Assembly (NCBI RefSeq): GCF_023078275.1
Contig: NC_062973.1
Location: forward strand, 23,962,565 to 24,026,564
DNA from: Leguminivora glycinivorella
Taxonomy: Eukaryota; Arthropoda; Insecta; Lepidoptera; Tortricidae
DNA: 64,000 nt
Direction: 5' to 3'
How positions within the stretch are numbered: the stretch's first letter is position 1; the number at the start of each line of letters is the position of its first letter. Shown here piece by piece: positions 1 to 9,257 of the stretch. The position numbers were made by a program, and so were the translations under genes. Under the pieces are notes generated by a model. The model was not told where the DNA came from. It was given only the letters and a program-made list of their open reading frames with translations, and made no database searches.

Positions 1-100
1 TTGAAAGCTGAAGTAATCGGGAGTGTTCTTAGGCATGTTTCATGAATCTGTCCACCGGGGTTTTTCCAAAATTTTTATTTTGTGGTTAGGTTATTTATAT
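1..100 (+). repeat. Family B fragment (3' part)
   Basis: Matches the second half of the family B copy at 53398-53627 (GAAAGCTGAAGTAATCGG, then GTGTTCTTAGGCATGTTTCATG and a tail ending in GTGGTTAGGTTA). The window edge cuts off the microsatellite half. Family B is a short non-coding element with a (GACA/GTCT)n core and a CGACGCAAAAACGACGG end. Confidence 0.75.
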
Positions 101-274
101 TTAAAAGCTATGGTAGTTGTATACGCAACTCGTCCAGTTCTGATCAGACAGCTAAGCCCTCTCTTATTTAGTTTGTCGATAAAATGAGAGATTTCAATTT
201 TCAATCGGAAAGTCACGGGTCAAAATGATGGCTCCTAACATGAGTTGTTCAAAGTGTGTACAAAATGTCATACG

Positions 275-425
275 TAATTTAATTTTCCAGTCGCTTTTCG
301 CTGAAGGAAAACATCGCGAGAAACCCGGCTAATCCCAACGGGCATAGTTTGCCATTTAAGTTAGAGGGTCAGCTGACAGTCTTTATGTAAGATAAAAACT
401 AGTGTCTCCCATGAGCCGTAGCAAA
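275..425 (+). repeat. SINE I fragment
   Basis: The body of the tRNA-derived SINE I is recognisable (CAGTCGCTTTTCGCTGAAGG, ACATCGCGAGAAACCCGG, then CTCCCATGAGCCGT), diverged and without the tRNA-like head. It reads in the sense orientation of the element. Confidence 0.65.
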
Positions 426-432
426 ATTCAAG

Positions 433-659
433 GAAAAAACTAAACAAAATTTTTTGAAACCCCCCGAAATATTGGACCGATTTCTATCAATCATGGCTAA
501 GAACAAAATCCCGACTAATTCAGCTTTCAAACAATAAAAACCGCAATCTAAATCGGTTCATCCGTTCGAAAGCTACGATGCCACAGACCGACACACACAT
601 CGACATACAGACACGTCAAACTTATAACACCCCGTCGTTTTTTCGTCGAAGGGTAAAAA
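433..659 (-). repeat. Family B copy
   Basis: Near-complete copy of family B in reverse orientation. It has a GTCCAATATTT-like end, GGCTAAGAACA, a short GACA/CACA-rich core at 586-614, and ends in CCCCGTCGTTTTTTCGTCG. The same block recurs at 8065-8325, 31152-31342, 32234-32425, 35721-35935 and 53398-53627. No coding capacity is visible; short frames here are artefacts of the repeat. Confidence 0.8.
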
Positions 660-663
660 GGTT

Positions 664-702
664 TGATCATCATCATCCTCCTTGCGTTATCCCGGCATTT
701 GG
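664..702 (-). repeat. SINE I tail fragment
   Basis: CATCATCATCCTCCTTGCG followed by TTATCCCGGCATTT is the 3' tail of SINE I (read on the minus strand: CGGGATAACGCAAGGAGG plus a GATGAT tail). It abuts a family C end. Confidence 0.6.
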
Positions 703-703
703 A

Positions 704-768
704 TTTTGGAAAAAATGGACCAGTTACATTTGCCCCCAAGACCAGATTTGCCCCGCTGTACCTTATTT
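704..768. repeat. MITE C right-end fragment
   Basis: GACCAGTTACATTTGCCCCC and a terminal TTTGCCCCGCTGTACCTT match the right inverted repeat of MITE C (full copies at 5907, 25035 and 37652). The left half is missing. Confidence 0.7.
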
Positions 769-817
769 TAAAGACCTCATCGTTTTTTAAAGTTATTGAA
801 CTAAATTAATATCGTTT

Positions 818-1075
818 CCTCCTCCTCCTCGCGTTATCCCGGCATTTGCCACGGCTCATGGGAGCCTGGGGTCCGCTTCAAAGCAACAACAACTAATCCC
901 AAGATTTGGCGTATTTCTTACGAAAGCGACTGCCATCTGAGCTTCCAACCCGAGGGGTAACTAGGCCTTATTGGAATTAGTCCAGTTTCCTCGCGATGTT
1001 TTCCTTCAACGAAAAGCGATTGGCAAATATCAAATGACATTTCGCTCATACCTAAGTTCAGAAATGAAATAAGAC
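818..1075 (-). mobile_element. SINE I, 5'-truncated copy
   Basis: Contains the CTCCTCCTCG tail, TTATCCCGGCATTTGCCACG, GGGGTCCGCTT, a CGAAAGCGACTGCCATCTGA segment and TTCCTCGCGATGTTTTCCTT, in the same order as the full copy at 11354-12197. The tRNA-like head with boxes A and B is absent, as expected of a 5'-truncated retroposon. Confidence 0.75.
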
Positions 1076-1089
1076 ACGTTTAATTAAAA

Positions 1090-1250
1090 CTAAAAACTGT
1101 CACCAACCTGACTTATGGATACGAGTCTCGCAGTCTTACAAAACTTAAAATTCGTGACTTAGATCCGCATGTCACCACGACACTTAAGAATCGTGTTCAT
1201 GAGAAGTTGACGCAGCGTATGCAGTCGAATGTAAGTGTCAATGAGCTAAG
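1090..1250 (+). other. Coding-like open stretch, unassigned
   Basis: One plus-strand frame is open from about 1110 to 1310 and includes TLKNRVHEKLTQRMQSN. It is followed at 1230 by GTAAGT, a perfect splice-donor hexamer. The only upstream AG with a modest pyrimidine context is CTCGCAG at 1129-1135. This could be a small host exon or a decayed LINE piece, since LTYG at its start is reminiscent of RTE C-terminal motifs. I do not recognise the peptide. Confidence 0.2.
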
Positions 1251-1356
1251 TTATAGTTGCTCAAGTTCTTTACAATTTAAAGGAATCGCCACACTTATTC
1301 AGAAAAACTAGTTGCCAATTATGATTTATTAAAAGTCAACTTACAAAAGTAAAGTT

Positions 1357-1511
1357 CGCTACCGAATTTGCCCGCGTAACCGGATTGCAATCGTCCACGC
1401 CAGACGCCGACAGAATTGCAGTCTGGCTCTGTCGCACCAATGAGAGCGATAGATTAGCTAGGTACGAAACAGATATTATCGTGAGCGTTTGTGCATTTAG
1501 ATACGTATCCT
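1357..1511. repeat. MITE D, degenerate copy
   Basis: Shares GTCTGGCTCTGTCGC, AGAGCGATAGA and GTGAGCGTTTGTGCATT with the cleaner family D copies at 25668, 27542 and 62079. The terminal GTAGCCGAATGGCA motifs are damaged (CCGAATTTGCC, GCATTTAGATACG). Confidence 0.65.
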
Positions 1512-1947
1512 GCTCACAAAATATCACGTCCTATTGCCTAAGAAAATGCTGCCTGTAGATGCGAACGTTTTTATCGTAATAATCCCGGTCCAGATAGAGC
1601 AGTGATCGAATCCAAAATTGAAATGGACGGAATCGTTTACAATATATTTAAGATTTTTTTTTATCACCCAGAGAATTTGTAGAGAATTTTATAAAAACAT
1701 AATCTTAGTAGCCCCGTAATTAAAATAGCGACACAAGTCACAAATTGACCTGACAATGATATCCAAATTGATTTCATCCCTTGAAGAAAACCGATACTCC
1801 CACGCTGCGTTTCCCGTAACCTTCGCCATTCGAAAAAGTTTTGGCCTGGCTTCCTACAAGTAATACAACAATTTACTAAAGCTTCCCTTTGCCTGTCAAA
1901 TCCTATTTACAATAGGAAAATCATCGAATTTCCACCGGTACCCCATC

Positions 1948-2175
1948 ATGGGTAATTCCACCGAAATGTCTCAAGATTCGGATGCCGATGCTTCCGACGG
2001 AGACAAAGGAGCCGTAATTATACCCATTCAAGAATTCGAAGAAGCCTTCCGGTCGTTTGAAGAAGTTTTTTATTGTTTAAGTCTAATTGATTATTCTAGA
2101 TGTGGAGTTTGTCAAGGCGCGTTAATAATAGCAACCTTGTTAATTTTAGAAAGGTCGAGCTTTGGTTACTATTGA
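1948..2175 (+). CDS. Candidate first coding exon, acidic N-terminus (unknown protein)
   Basis: A 75-codon frame opens with ATG in a fair context (CATCATGG). Its first 40 residues look like real protein rather than repeat translation: MGNSTEMSQDSDADASDG, then DKGAVIIPIQEFEEAFRSFEE, rich in D, S and E with a short hydrophobic patch. After about codon 42 the composition turns AT-rich and less protein-like, so coding may stop near 2070. GT dinucleotides there (CCG-GTCGTT, GAA-GTTTTT) are weak donors and no strong GTRAGT is present. The segment matches none of the repeat families in the window. It may be the first exon of a host gene or a chance frame. It cannot be phase-linked to the other exon candidates. 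Function unknown. Confidence 0.3.
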   Translation: MGNSTEMSQDSDADASDGDKGAVIIPIQEFEEAFRSFEEVFYCLSLIDYSRCGVCQGALIIATLLILERSSFGYY

Positions 2176-2225
2176 GTCACTTTTGTATGAGAACAGTTAG
2201 GTTTGCTATGATAAAATAATTATTA

Positions 2226-2471
2226 GGGCATTTTCAGAATTTATGACTCCCCAATAAGCGTGAGTTGTTTACAAAAATTAACTCACTGTCAGTTTTGTGA
2301 CGATAAATTAGCATGAAATTTCAATAAAAATGTTGTTTTCATGTTAATTACATAAACTTTAAGCGATTTTTAGACAGTCCATTTCTAGACAGCTTTTATG
2401 CTTAATCGTCATCACAAAACGGACAGCGAGTTAATTTTTGATAACAACTTACGCTAATTCTAAAAATGCCC
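2226..2471. repeat. Foldback MITE, GGGCATTTT ends
   Basis: Inverted arms of about 70 bp: the left starts GGGCATTTTCAGAATT and the right ends AATTCTAAAAATGCCC. Both arms carry matching internal blocks (GAGTTGTTTACAAAAATTAA against TTAATTTTTGATAACAACTT, and GTTTTGTGACG against CGTCATCACAAAAC). Single copy in this window. Confidence 0.75.
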
Positions 2472-2793
2472 ATTTAAGTTCATATCTACTATTTTTTGTC
2501 AAGCTGTATGTGAAGCTATAATATGTAGACTAAAGTAATATAAATCCTTCAGTATCTAGTATTCTTATCCTACACTCGCAAACCCTCCAATCTGTGTAAT
2601 TTGGCTCCTAATCCGGTACAATGAAATGTAAATTGCGGCCACAACATTTATAAAGGTCAGCCGTAATAACTGAGGGATTCGTGACGTAATAGAGAAATCC
2701 ATATATACTTGCGTATACATTAGGTTTTAAATATAAATGACATGTAATAGATACCTAATACGTAAATTCTCGTATGTCATCATCAATATAAAC

Positions 2794-3126
2794 TTAAGAG
2801 TTTATCTCTTGTCGGTGGAGTATTTTCCAGCTTTTTCTATCCTGTGCCAGCTCTTTGACACTTTGATACAACACGGCCCCTACTTTTTCTTTTATTTGGT
2901 CCATGTAGCTGCGTCTGGGCTTTCCTCGACCTCTCTTACGTCCAATCCGTCCCTCCAGAATAGTAATAAAAAAGTGGTCTTGTCGCATCGAATGTCCGAT
3001 CATTTTTCCGCGTCTATTTTCAATCGTTTTCAGGATGGCTCGTCTTTCATTTACTCTTCGTAAAACCTCCTCATTTGTAATCTTATCTACTAATTCCCTC
3101 CATTCGTCTCCAGCACCACATTTCAA
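2794..3126 (-). pseudogene. LINE reverse-transcriptase C-terminal relic (RTE-type)
   Basis: A 110-codon minus-strand frame carries the basic C-terminal block found after the RT domain in RTE-type LINEs: VNERRAILKTIENRRGKMIG, then ILEGRIGRKRGRGKPRRSYM and a VKELAQDRKSWKILHRQ end. The RT catalytic domain (YADD) and endonuclease are absent, so this is a 5'-truncated, non-autonomous remnant. The frame has no stops over 330 bp, so decay is limited. It is a different lineage from the RTE copy at 43111-44592, which ends in a different tail. Confidence 0.75.
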
Positions 3127-3539
3127 ACGCTTCCATTTTCTTCCTATGTCATTCTCATATATCTATCATTCTCGTATGTCAATGTGACCGATAGAGTACA
3201 TCATTAATTCATTATGTACGACCGCTTCACATCTGAAATGAACTTTTAGGAAATCCTTATTATTTTTAGTATTTTATAATTTTACGTACAAGAAATAATG
3301 TTTTTAGTTATTTGTTTAAATGAAGGTTTTGACAGTTAGTGCTTGAAAAGTAAAATTGAGGATCGGAACACAGTGGCGACAGGATTTCATTCGTATGTTT
3401 TGGCTTAAGTTTATACCAGCAGCTGACGACAATTTAAAGTAGAGGTAGGGAGACATTTAAAATTGTCTATCGCACATAGTAATCCCTGCCGTCGCATCAA
3501 GTATAATTCAAACCTTCATGAAAAGAGCTTACTTCTTCC

Positions 3540-3645
3540 CTAGAGGCCGGTAACGCACCTCCAATCCTTCTGTGGTGTCCAATGGCGGTGGTAATCACTT
3601 ACCATCAGGTGATCTGTCTGCTCTTTTGACCATCTCATTAAATAA
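3540..3645 (+). repeat. LINE 3'-end repeat (family S) fragment
   Basis: GCCGGTAACGCACCTCC, GTGTCCAATGGCGG and ACTTACCATCAGGTGATC form the non-coding 3' end of a LINE that recurs at 20731-20910, 61983-62270 and 63843-63955. Confidence 0.55.
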
Positions 3646-3879
3646 AGTTCATCGTCAGTGATTTTATTCTTTCGTCTGGAGATTCAAACGCTACTTGGTT
3701 GGGTAACATAGATGTTTTGAACAGAAACTAGAAAGTAAGCATTCTTTTAACTGAAGCAATGATCGAGACAAAACGACAGGCTAGGGATAATTCGGTTCAA
3801 GCAAACATAAAAGTTTAGTTCAGGAGTAGGATAACAATCGTTACCAAACAAATCCTTACAAATCGGACTAAAAATTCTG

Positions 3880-4645
3880 CACTGAGAGAAGAAACAACCA
3901 GTGTTCATGTTTGTTCAACAAGTTTTTTGGTTAAAATAGCGACTACGTGCTCTTTGGTTCAAACAACAAGTTAGATTTTATTATTATTTGTCATTTGATT
4001 AATATATTTGAATCAACATGTCGATTTTATAAAAGCAATGATACATATTGTTTTAAGCATATGTTTGGCTGATTCAATCAAATATCTTTTTCACCACACC
4101 AACTGTTAAAGGCTAACTTTGCTATTCGAAAACAGATAGCAAAATTGCATTTTATCCACAAGAGTGCAAAGTAATTTCATACAAATTTTAACTGGATGTC
4201 TTAAGCTGGCTGGTAGAATTTACCTATAAATGATAATTTTGAATCATAAATATTAAATAAATTGACGGATTTGATTTAATTTTATGTTTTATAGTTAGTA
4301 TTTTGTTCGTGTTGGTGTGGTGAAAAATTTTATGTTTCACTTGGTGGCAAAATTTGTTTAACCTTCGTGCCTTGAAACCCTCGCAACGCTCAAGATTCCA
4401 CTTTTTCAATATTGGAATCTTTCGCGTGCTCGGGTATCAATATTGGGACGTGCGGTTAAACAACTACCCCTTGTAAAACAAATAACTATTAACAAGTTTG
4501 ATCTTGTTGTTCGTACAAATTCGACTTGTATTATCAATACCTATTGTGATTTATTCCGTTTACTAAAATAGGTACTTTTGTTTCAAACGGATAAACCCGC
4601 AACAAGTTCGACTTGTTAAATTCACAATGCAAATTTCTCTCAGTG
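3880..4645. mobile_element. MITE F copy, interrupted by element G
   Basis: Starts CACTGAGAGAAGAAACAACC and ends AAATTTCTCTCAGTG, the inverted ends of MITE F. Intact copies (35391-35639 and 41905-42153) are 249 bp; this one is 766 bp because about 500 bp of foreign DNA sits between GATTCAATC (4079) and CAAACGGATAAACCC (about 4580). Confidence 0.85.
4088..4489 (-). mobile_element. Element G inside MITE F
   Basis: About 400 bp that begins TTTTTCACCACACCAACTG and ends CCCCTTGTAAAACAAATA. It is the reverse complement of the G copies at 36045-37190 (TTTGTTTTACAAGGGG to GTTGGTGTGGTGAAAA). No protein is encoded; the small frame on the minus strand is repeat-derived. Confidence 0.8.
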
Positions 4646-5304
4646 TGAGGTCTAAATCAGAAATGGAGAAGGTGTAGGTTCTTTCTATTCGGACAATCTA
4701 CGTCACTTTGAAATTTTGAACACTTTCGCTATAGGATGATTACGATGGATGACTAGATGATCTCTACCAAGAGCAACTGTGTGACGGAAATAATGTAAAA
4801 TTGAATTGACAATCGTCTATTGTTTTCATTATTACAGGTACCGTAAAATTTTCCTAAATCTTACCTATCAGCTTGTATGTCATCAGAATAATTGCTAAAC
4901 TGCATCCATTTTGATGTTAGAAGTGACATCGAAATGATGCCATATTTCATTTTTTGGAGTGTAAAAACCTATTTGTAATGGAATTAACAGCTCGAAGAAT
5001 AAAACTGCATCTCGTGTGTCAAACGCTTTGCCAATTTGCCCAAGGAACGAAGGTCGGCGTTGCCCGTTCACGAAACAAAAGTAAAAGGGAACGGCTGCAG
5101 CTAATATGAAAGTATGTCGAATTGCGAAACCGGCAGCTGTCAGATTTTTGATGCAATGTATCGCCTTTTCATTGCACTAACCGCATTAGCAAATGATTTG
5201 GTGTAAAAGTTTTAATGTGAAGGTATACAGTAAAGCTAGCTATGCTTCATCTTCAAGTCTTTAAAAATAAAAAAATCTAAATAAGATGTCATATAGGTAT
5301 TAAA
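4646..5304. other. No feature recognised
   Basis: AT-rich unique-looking sequence. A TTGTTTTCATTATTACAG acceptor-like tract ends at 4838, but no convincing exon follows. Confidence 0.4.
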
Positions 5305-5854
5305 GAAAAAACCGGCCAAGAGCGTGTCGGGCCACGCTCAGTGTAGGGTTTCGTAGTTTTCCGTATTTTTCTCAAAACCTACTAAACCTATCAAGTTCAA
5401 AACAATTTTCCTAGAAAGTATTTATAAAGTTCTACTTTTGTGATTTTTTCATATTTTTTAAACATATGGTTCAAAAGTTAGAGGGGGGGGACGCACTTTT
5501 TTTCCTTTAGGAGCGATTATTTCCGAAAATATAAATATTATCAAAAAACAATCTTAGTAAACCCTTATTCATTTTTAAATACCTATCCAACAATATATCA
5601 CACGTTGGGGTTGGAATGAAAAAAAAATCAGCCCCCACTTTACATGTAGGGGGGGTACCCTAATAAAACATTTTTTTCCATTTTTTATTTTTGCACTTTG
5701 TTGGCGTGATTGATATACATATTGGTACCAAATTTCAGCTTTCTAGTGCTAACGGTTACTGAGATTATCCGCGGACGGACGGACGGACGGACGGACGGAC
5801 AGACAGACATGGCGAAACTATAAGGGTTCCTAGTTGACTACGGAACCCTAAAAA
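5305..5854 (+). mobile_element. Family A element (hairpin-ended, GGAC microsatellite)
   Basis: Full-length copy of about 550 bp. It opens AAAAAACCGGCCAAGAGCG with a GAGCGTG/CACGCTC hairpin at 5320-5339 and closes AGGGTTCCTAGTTGACTACG with an AGGGTTCC/GGAACCCT hairpin and CCTAAAAA. TAGGGTTTCGTAGTT near the start is complementary to AACTACGGAACCCTA-like sequence near the end. A (GGAC)n tract is at 5773-5800. The architecture resembles non-autonomous Helentron/Helitron-like elements described in Lepidoptera; I infer this from structure only. Confidence 0.85.
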
Positions 5855-5906
5855 TGACGAGCACCACCAGTGGTGAAGGTACCAGTGGTTAAAAATAATT
5901 TTACTA

Positions 5907-6123
5907 AAGGTACAGCGGGTCAAACCTCGACTGGGGGACAATTGTAACTAATCCATTTTTTTCACGTACACTATGATGTTGAGTTCTACATGTATCCACT
6001 GAATACGCCTACCATAATATATAACCGATGGACACTCTATTACATAATACAAACATTGTAAAATTATGGGGAAAATGGATCAGTTCCATTTGCCCCCAGT
6101 TGGGATTTGTCCCGCTGTACCTT
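5907..6123. mobile_element. MITE C (AAGGTACAGCGGG ends)
   Basis: A 217-bp foldback: it begins AAGGTACAGCGGGTCAAAC and ends GGATTTGTCCCGCTGTACCTT, with a partly palindromic middle (CATGTATCCACTGAA). Six more copies or fragments lie in the window. It encodes nothing; its mobilising transposase is not present here. Confidence 0.9.
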
Positions 6124-6423
6124 ACACCATCAATATTGGTATAAATTAATATTGAACTCCAATAATACTAGAAGTCTCGATTCACGTCATGTAGTATGCA
6201 ATTGCTATAATTACTAACTCCTGTGTTTAAATCTACCTGAGACTTCTTTATTTTATCAATAATACTTTTATTCCCACATTTGTAAACATGTTTAATAGGG
6301 CTAAAAGCTATAAATAGGAAAAACGAAATCGGCAAATTAGAAGCATCATTCTCTTTTACATCATAAGAGTGACAGAGAAAAAATCCTGTTATAGCCGCAT
6401 CAAACACCATCTAGACAAAATCA

Positions 6424-6660
6424 TCTAAATATATATAAAAGAAGAAACTGACTGACATATTAACATCAACGCTGAAAACACTGATCCTGGAGATTTCAAA
6501 TTTGGCACGTAGGTCCTTTATAAGGTGTAGAGGAGCACTAAGAAAGGATTTTTCAAAATTTATCTCCTAAGGGCGTGAAATGGAGGTCTAAAGTTTGTAT
6601 GGGGAAACAAGATTAAATTAGTACGCAGGCGAAGCCGCGGGAAATGGCTGGTATAAACTA
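6424..6660. repeat. Dispersed repeat (GCGAAGCCGCGG tail)
   Basis: TATATATAAAAGAAGAAACTGACTG through ATGGAGGTCTAAAGTTTG to GCAGGCGAAGCCGCGGGAAA is a block I recognise as a common lepidopteran dispersed repeat. No other full copy occurs in this window, so the call rests on recall rather than alignment. Confidence 0.4.
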
Positions 6661-6713
6661 AAACGAAAGTGGGAAGCTCGTACCAATATCTAACTAAGCT
6701 CTTATTAATAATA

Positions 6714-7007
6714 ATATGGGCCATGCTCGTCGACATCACCATCCCCCATGATGAGAATCTCGTGAAAGCCGAGAAGGACAAGTCCAGTAAGTACCTAGAC
6801 TTGGCTTACGAGATAACCGCCATATGGGATGTTGATTCGACGATCATTGTCCCGATAGTCGTTTCAGCGAACGGTCTCATAGCGAAGAGTCTCGACCAAC
6901 ATCTCGAGAGACTCTCGCTAGGTGGTTGGATCAAGGGTCAGATGCGTGCGGCGGTGATCTTGGACACGGCGCGGATAGTCCGACGGTTCCTCTCTCTGCA
7001 GCCCTAA
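6714..7007 (+). pseudogene. LINE C-terminal domain relic
   Basis: The frame contains AMLVDITIPHDENLVKAEKD, then SSKYLDLAYEITAIWDVDS and IIVPIVVSANGLIAKSLDQH. The pattern D-I-x-x-P-x-D-x-N ... K-Y-x-D-L-x-x-E-I ... W ... I-x-P-I-V-x-x-x-x-G-L is the C-terminal segment found downstream of the RT domain in several LINE families. RT and endonuclease are missing. The frame runs to a TAA at 7005-7007, followed by about 90 bp of AT-rich 3' sequence that abuts a family A element. Sense is plus strand, and the frame is uninterrupted. Confidence 0.6.
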
Positions 7008-7101
7008 CCACCGGCAGCTTGGGCCCTGCCCCGCTGCTGGCGGCACCCTAGGTTAGGTTTTTTATAATATGTTTATATGTTTTTATATTGTTTTGTAAGT
7101 G

Positions 7102-7647
7102 TTTTTAGGGTTCCGTAGTCAACTAGGAACCCTTATAGTTTCGCCATGTCTGTCTGTCCGTCCGTCCGTCCGTCCGCGGATAATCTCAGTAACCGTAAGC
7201 ACTAGAAAGCTGAAATTTGGTACCAATATGTATATCAATCACGCCAACAAAGTGCAAAAATAAAAAATGGAAAAAAATGTTTTATTAGGGTACCCCCCCT
7301 ACATGTAAAGTGGGGGCGGATATTTTTTTCATTCCAACCCCAACGTGTGATATATTGTTGGATAGGTATCAAAAAATGAAGAAGGGTTTACTAAGATCGT
7401 TTTTTGATAATATTAATATTATCGGAAATAATCGCTTCTAAAGGAAAAAAAGTGCGTCCCCCCCCCCTCTAACTTTTGAACCCTATGTTCAAAAAATATG
7501 AAAAAAATCAGAATAGTAGATCTTTATAAAAACTTTCTAGGAAAATTGTTTTGAACTTGATAGGTTCAGTAGTTTTTGAGAAAAATACGGAAAATTACGG
7601 AACCCTACACTGAGCGTGGCCCGACACGCTCTTGGCCGGTTTTTTTA
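7102..7647 (-). mobile_element. Family A element
   Basis: Full-length copy in reverse orientation: it begins TTTTTAGGGTTCCGTAGTCA, has (GTCC)n at about 7155-7175, a CCCCCCCCTCTAACTTTTG block, and ends GACACGCTCTTGGCCGG. It lies directly against the 3' end of the LINE relic, so it was probably inserted into or next to that LINE tail. Confidence 0.88.
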
Positions 7648-8064
7648 TTTTACTTTTATACTCATATTGTAAAAAACCTAGCATAAGAAAAAAGATAAAT
7701 AAAGGAAATAAATATCATTATAATTTATTATTAAAAACCCATAAACCTCTCATATTTGTCCATGTATCCATACCCCACCAAATCTCCCATCATTCCCTGT
7801 CAAAGACATATCAACTTACCACGATCATTTATTAATATACTGATACTATTATCCTTTGTTTGCAAGTACAATAATTGGCGTGTTTTCTGAGCTGGTATGT
7901 CAACTAGAGGATTAATCTAATTAGCGAGTAGAGTAAATATGCTTCGAATAGTTCGAATCAGCTTAGCGATTGTAATATGTACATATTTCAATTGAAGGCA
8001 AGGGAAGCGTTAAGTTTCGCTGATAATTATTATTAATGGAAAATATGTTTATAAGCATAACGTA

Positions 8065-8325
8065 ATCTAACCGTAAAATTAAAATAAAAAAAAAAACCCC
8101 GACATAGTGGACCGATTTTCGTGAAACATGGCTAAGAACACTCCTGACTAATTCAGTTTTCAAACAAAAAAAAATCTAAATTGGGGCTTCCGTTCGGGAG
8201 CTACGATGCCACAGACAGACACACACACACACAAACAGACAGATAGACGGACAGACAGACAGACAAATAGACAGACAGACACGTCAAACTTATAACACTC
8301 CATCGTTTTTGCGTCGGGGGTTAAT
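8065..8325 (-). mobile_element. Family B element
   Basis: Full-length reverse copy: ACCCCGACATAGTGGACCG, GGCTAAGAACACTCCTGACT, a long mixed (GACA)n/(CACA)n tract at 8214-8280, and the end CATCGTTTTTGCGTCGGGGG. This is the longest microsatellite core among the B copies here. Confidence 0.85.
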
Positions 8326-8682
8326 AAAACCGCCTTCAAAAATAAGCGCGTTACAAAACACGGAGAAACTAAAAAGCCAAAAATAATAGACCTTTCAATT
8401 CAGATTTCTTATCGTATTGCAATAAGCTAAACATCCAAATTATAAACAAATCAATTGTTTTTGTAGTCGGTACCAGACCTGTTCGTCGCCTTGCTATTGC
8501 CTGTTTGCCCCACCCAACCATACACAGGCTGGCACCGACTCCAAAAATAATTGATTTGTTTATAATTTGGATGTTTAGCTTATTGCAATACGATAAGAAA
8601 TCTGAATTGAAAGGTCTATTATTTTTGGCTTTTTAGTTTCTCCGTGTTTTGTAACGCGCTTATTTTTGAAGGCGGTTTTATT
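8323..8682. repeat. Large inverted repeat (2 x ~151 bp, 57-bp spacer)
   Basis: The left arm (8323-8473) runs AATAAAACCGCCTTCAAAAA ... GTCGGTACC and the right arm (8531-8682) is its near-perfect reverse complement, GGCACCGAC ... TTTTTGAAGGCGGTTTTATT. Mismatches are visible only near the loop (GTTTTTGTAG against CTCCAAAAATA). It would form a very long hairpin. It seems to be the left part of a compound element ending near 9257. Confidence 0.92.
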
Positions 8683-8706
8683 TTTTGTTAAAAAGTTTAT
8701 TTATTT

Positions 8707-8944
8707 GTTGATTTTTAGTGGTTCCTAGTGATATTATATGTATCAGTCCGAATACATGTACAGTAGTGAAAGAATTATCCTTTAACTCCTAACCATTGAG
8801 GAGTTGACCTTCCATCATCAGCTCAGTTGATTTTTAGTGGTTCCTAGTGATATTATATGTATCAGTCCGAATACATGTACAGTAGTGAAAGAATTATCCT
8901 TTAACTCCTAACCATTGAGGAGTTGACCTTCCATCATCAGCTCA
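8707..8944. repeat. Exact tandem duplication, 2 x 119 bp
   Basis: Two adjacent 119-bp units, 8707-8825 and 8826-8944, each starting GTTGATTTTTAGTGGTTCC and ending CCATCATCAGCTCA. I compared the printed units and found no difference, so the duplication is recent or kept uniform. No open frame passes through both. Confidence 0.93.
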
Positions 8945-8949
8945 GCCAC

Positions 8950-9257
8950 ATAAAATTATTACCATCAGACGTAAATACTGGTGTACCTTTGAAAAATAGA
9001 CTAAAAACATTACATGTGCCTATAACATTTGAAGAGTTCCCTCGATTTCTCCAGGATCCCATCATCAGACCCTGACTTGGTGCCAATGGGACCATCTCGG
9101 GGTTATACCGGTTCGATCAAAAAAAAATTTTGAAAATCGGTCCACGATTCTCGGAGATATCGAGTAACATACATACAAAAAAAAAAAAATAAATAAAAAA
9201 AAAAAAAAAACATTCAGTCGAATTGAGAACCTCCTCCTTTTTTGAAGTCGGTTAAAA
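8950..9257 (+). mobile_element. Family R repeat (GAAGTCGGTT end)
   Basis: Runs from ACCATCAGACGTAAATACTG to the characteristic GAACCTCCTCCTTTTTTG AAGTCGGTT end, with long A tracts at 9120-9210. The end AACCGACTTCAAAAA (reverse complement) matches the AACCGCCTTCAAAAA opening of the 8323 inverted repeat, so 8323-9257 is plausibly one compound element with related termini. Confidence 0.65.
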
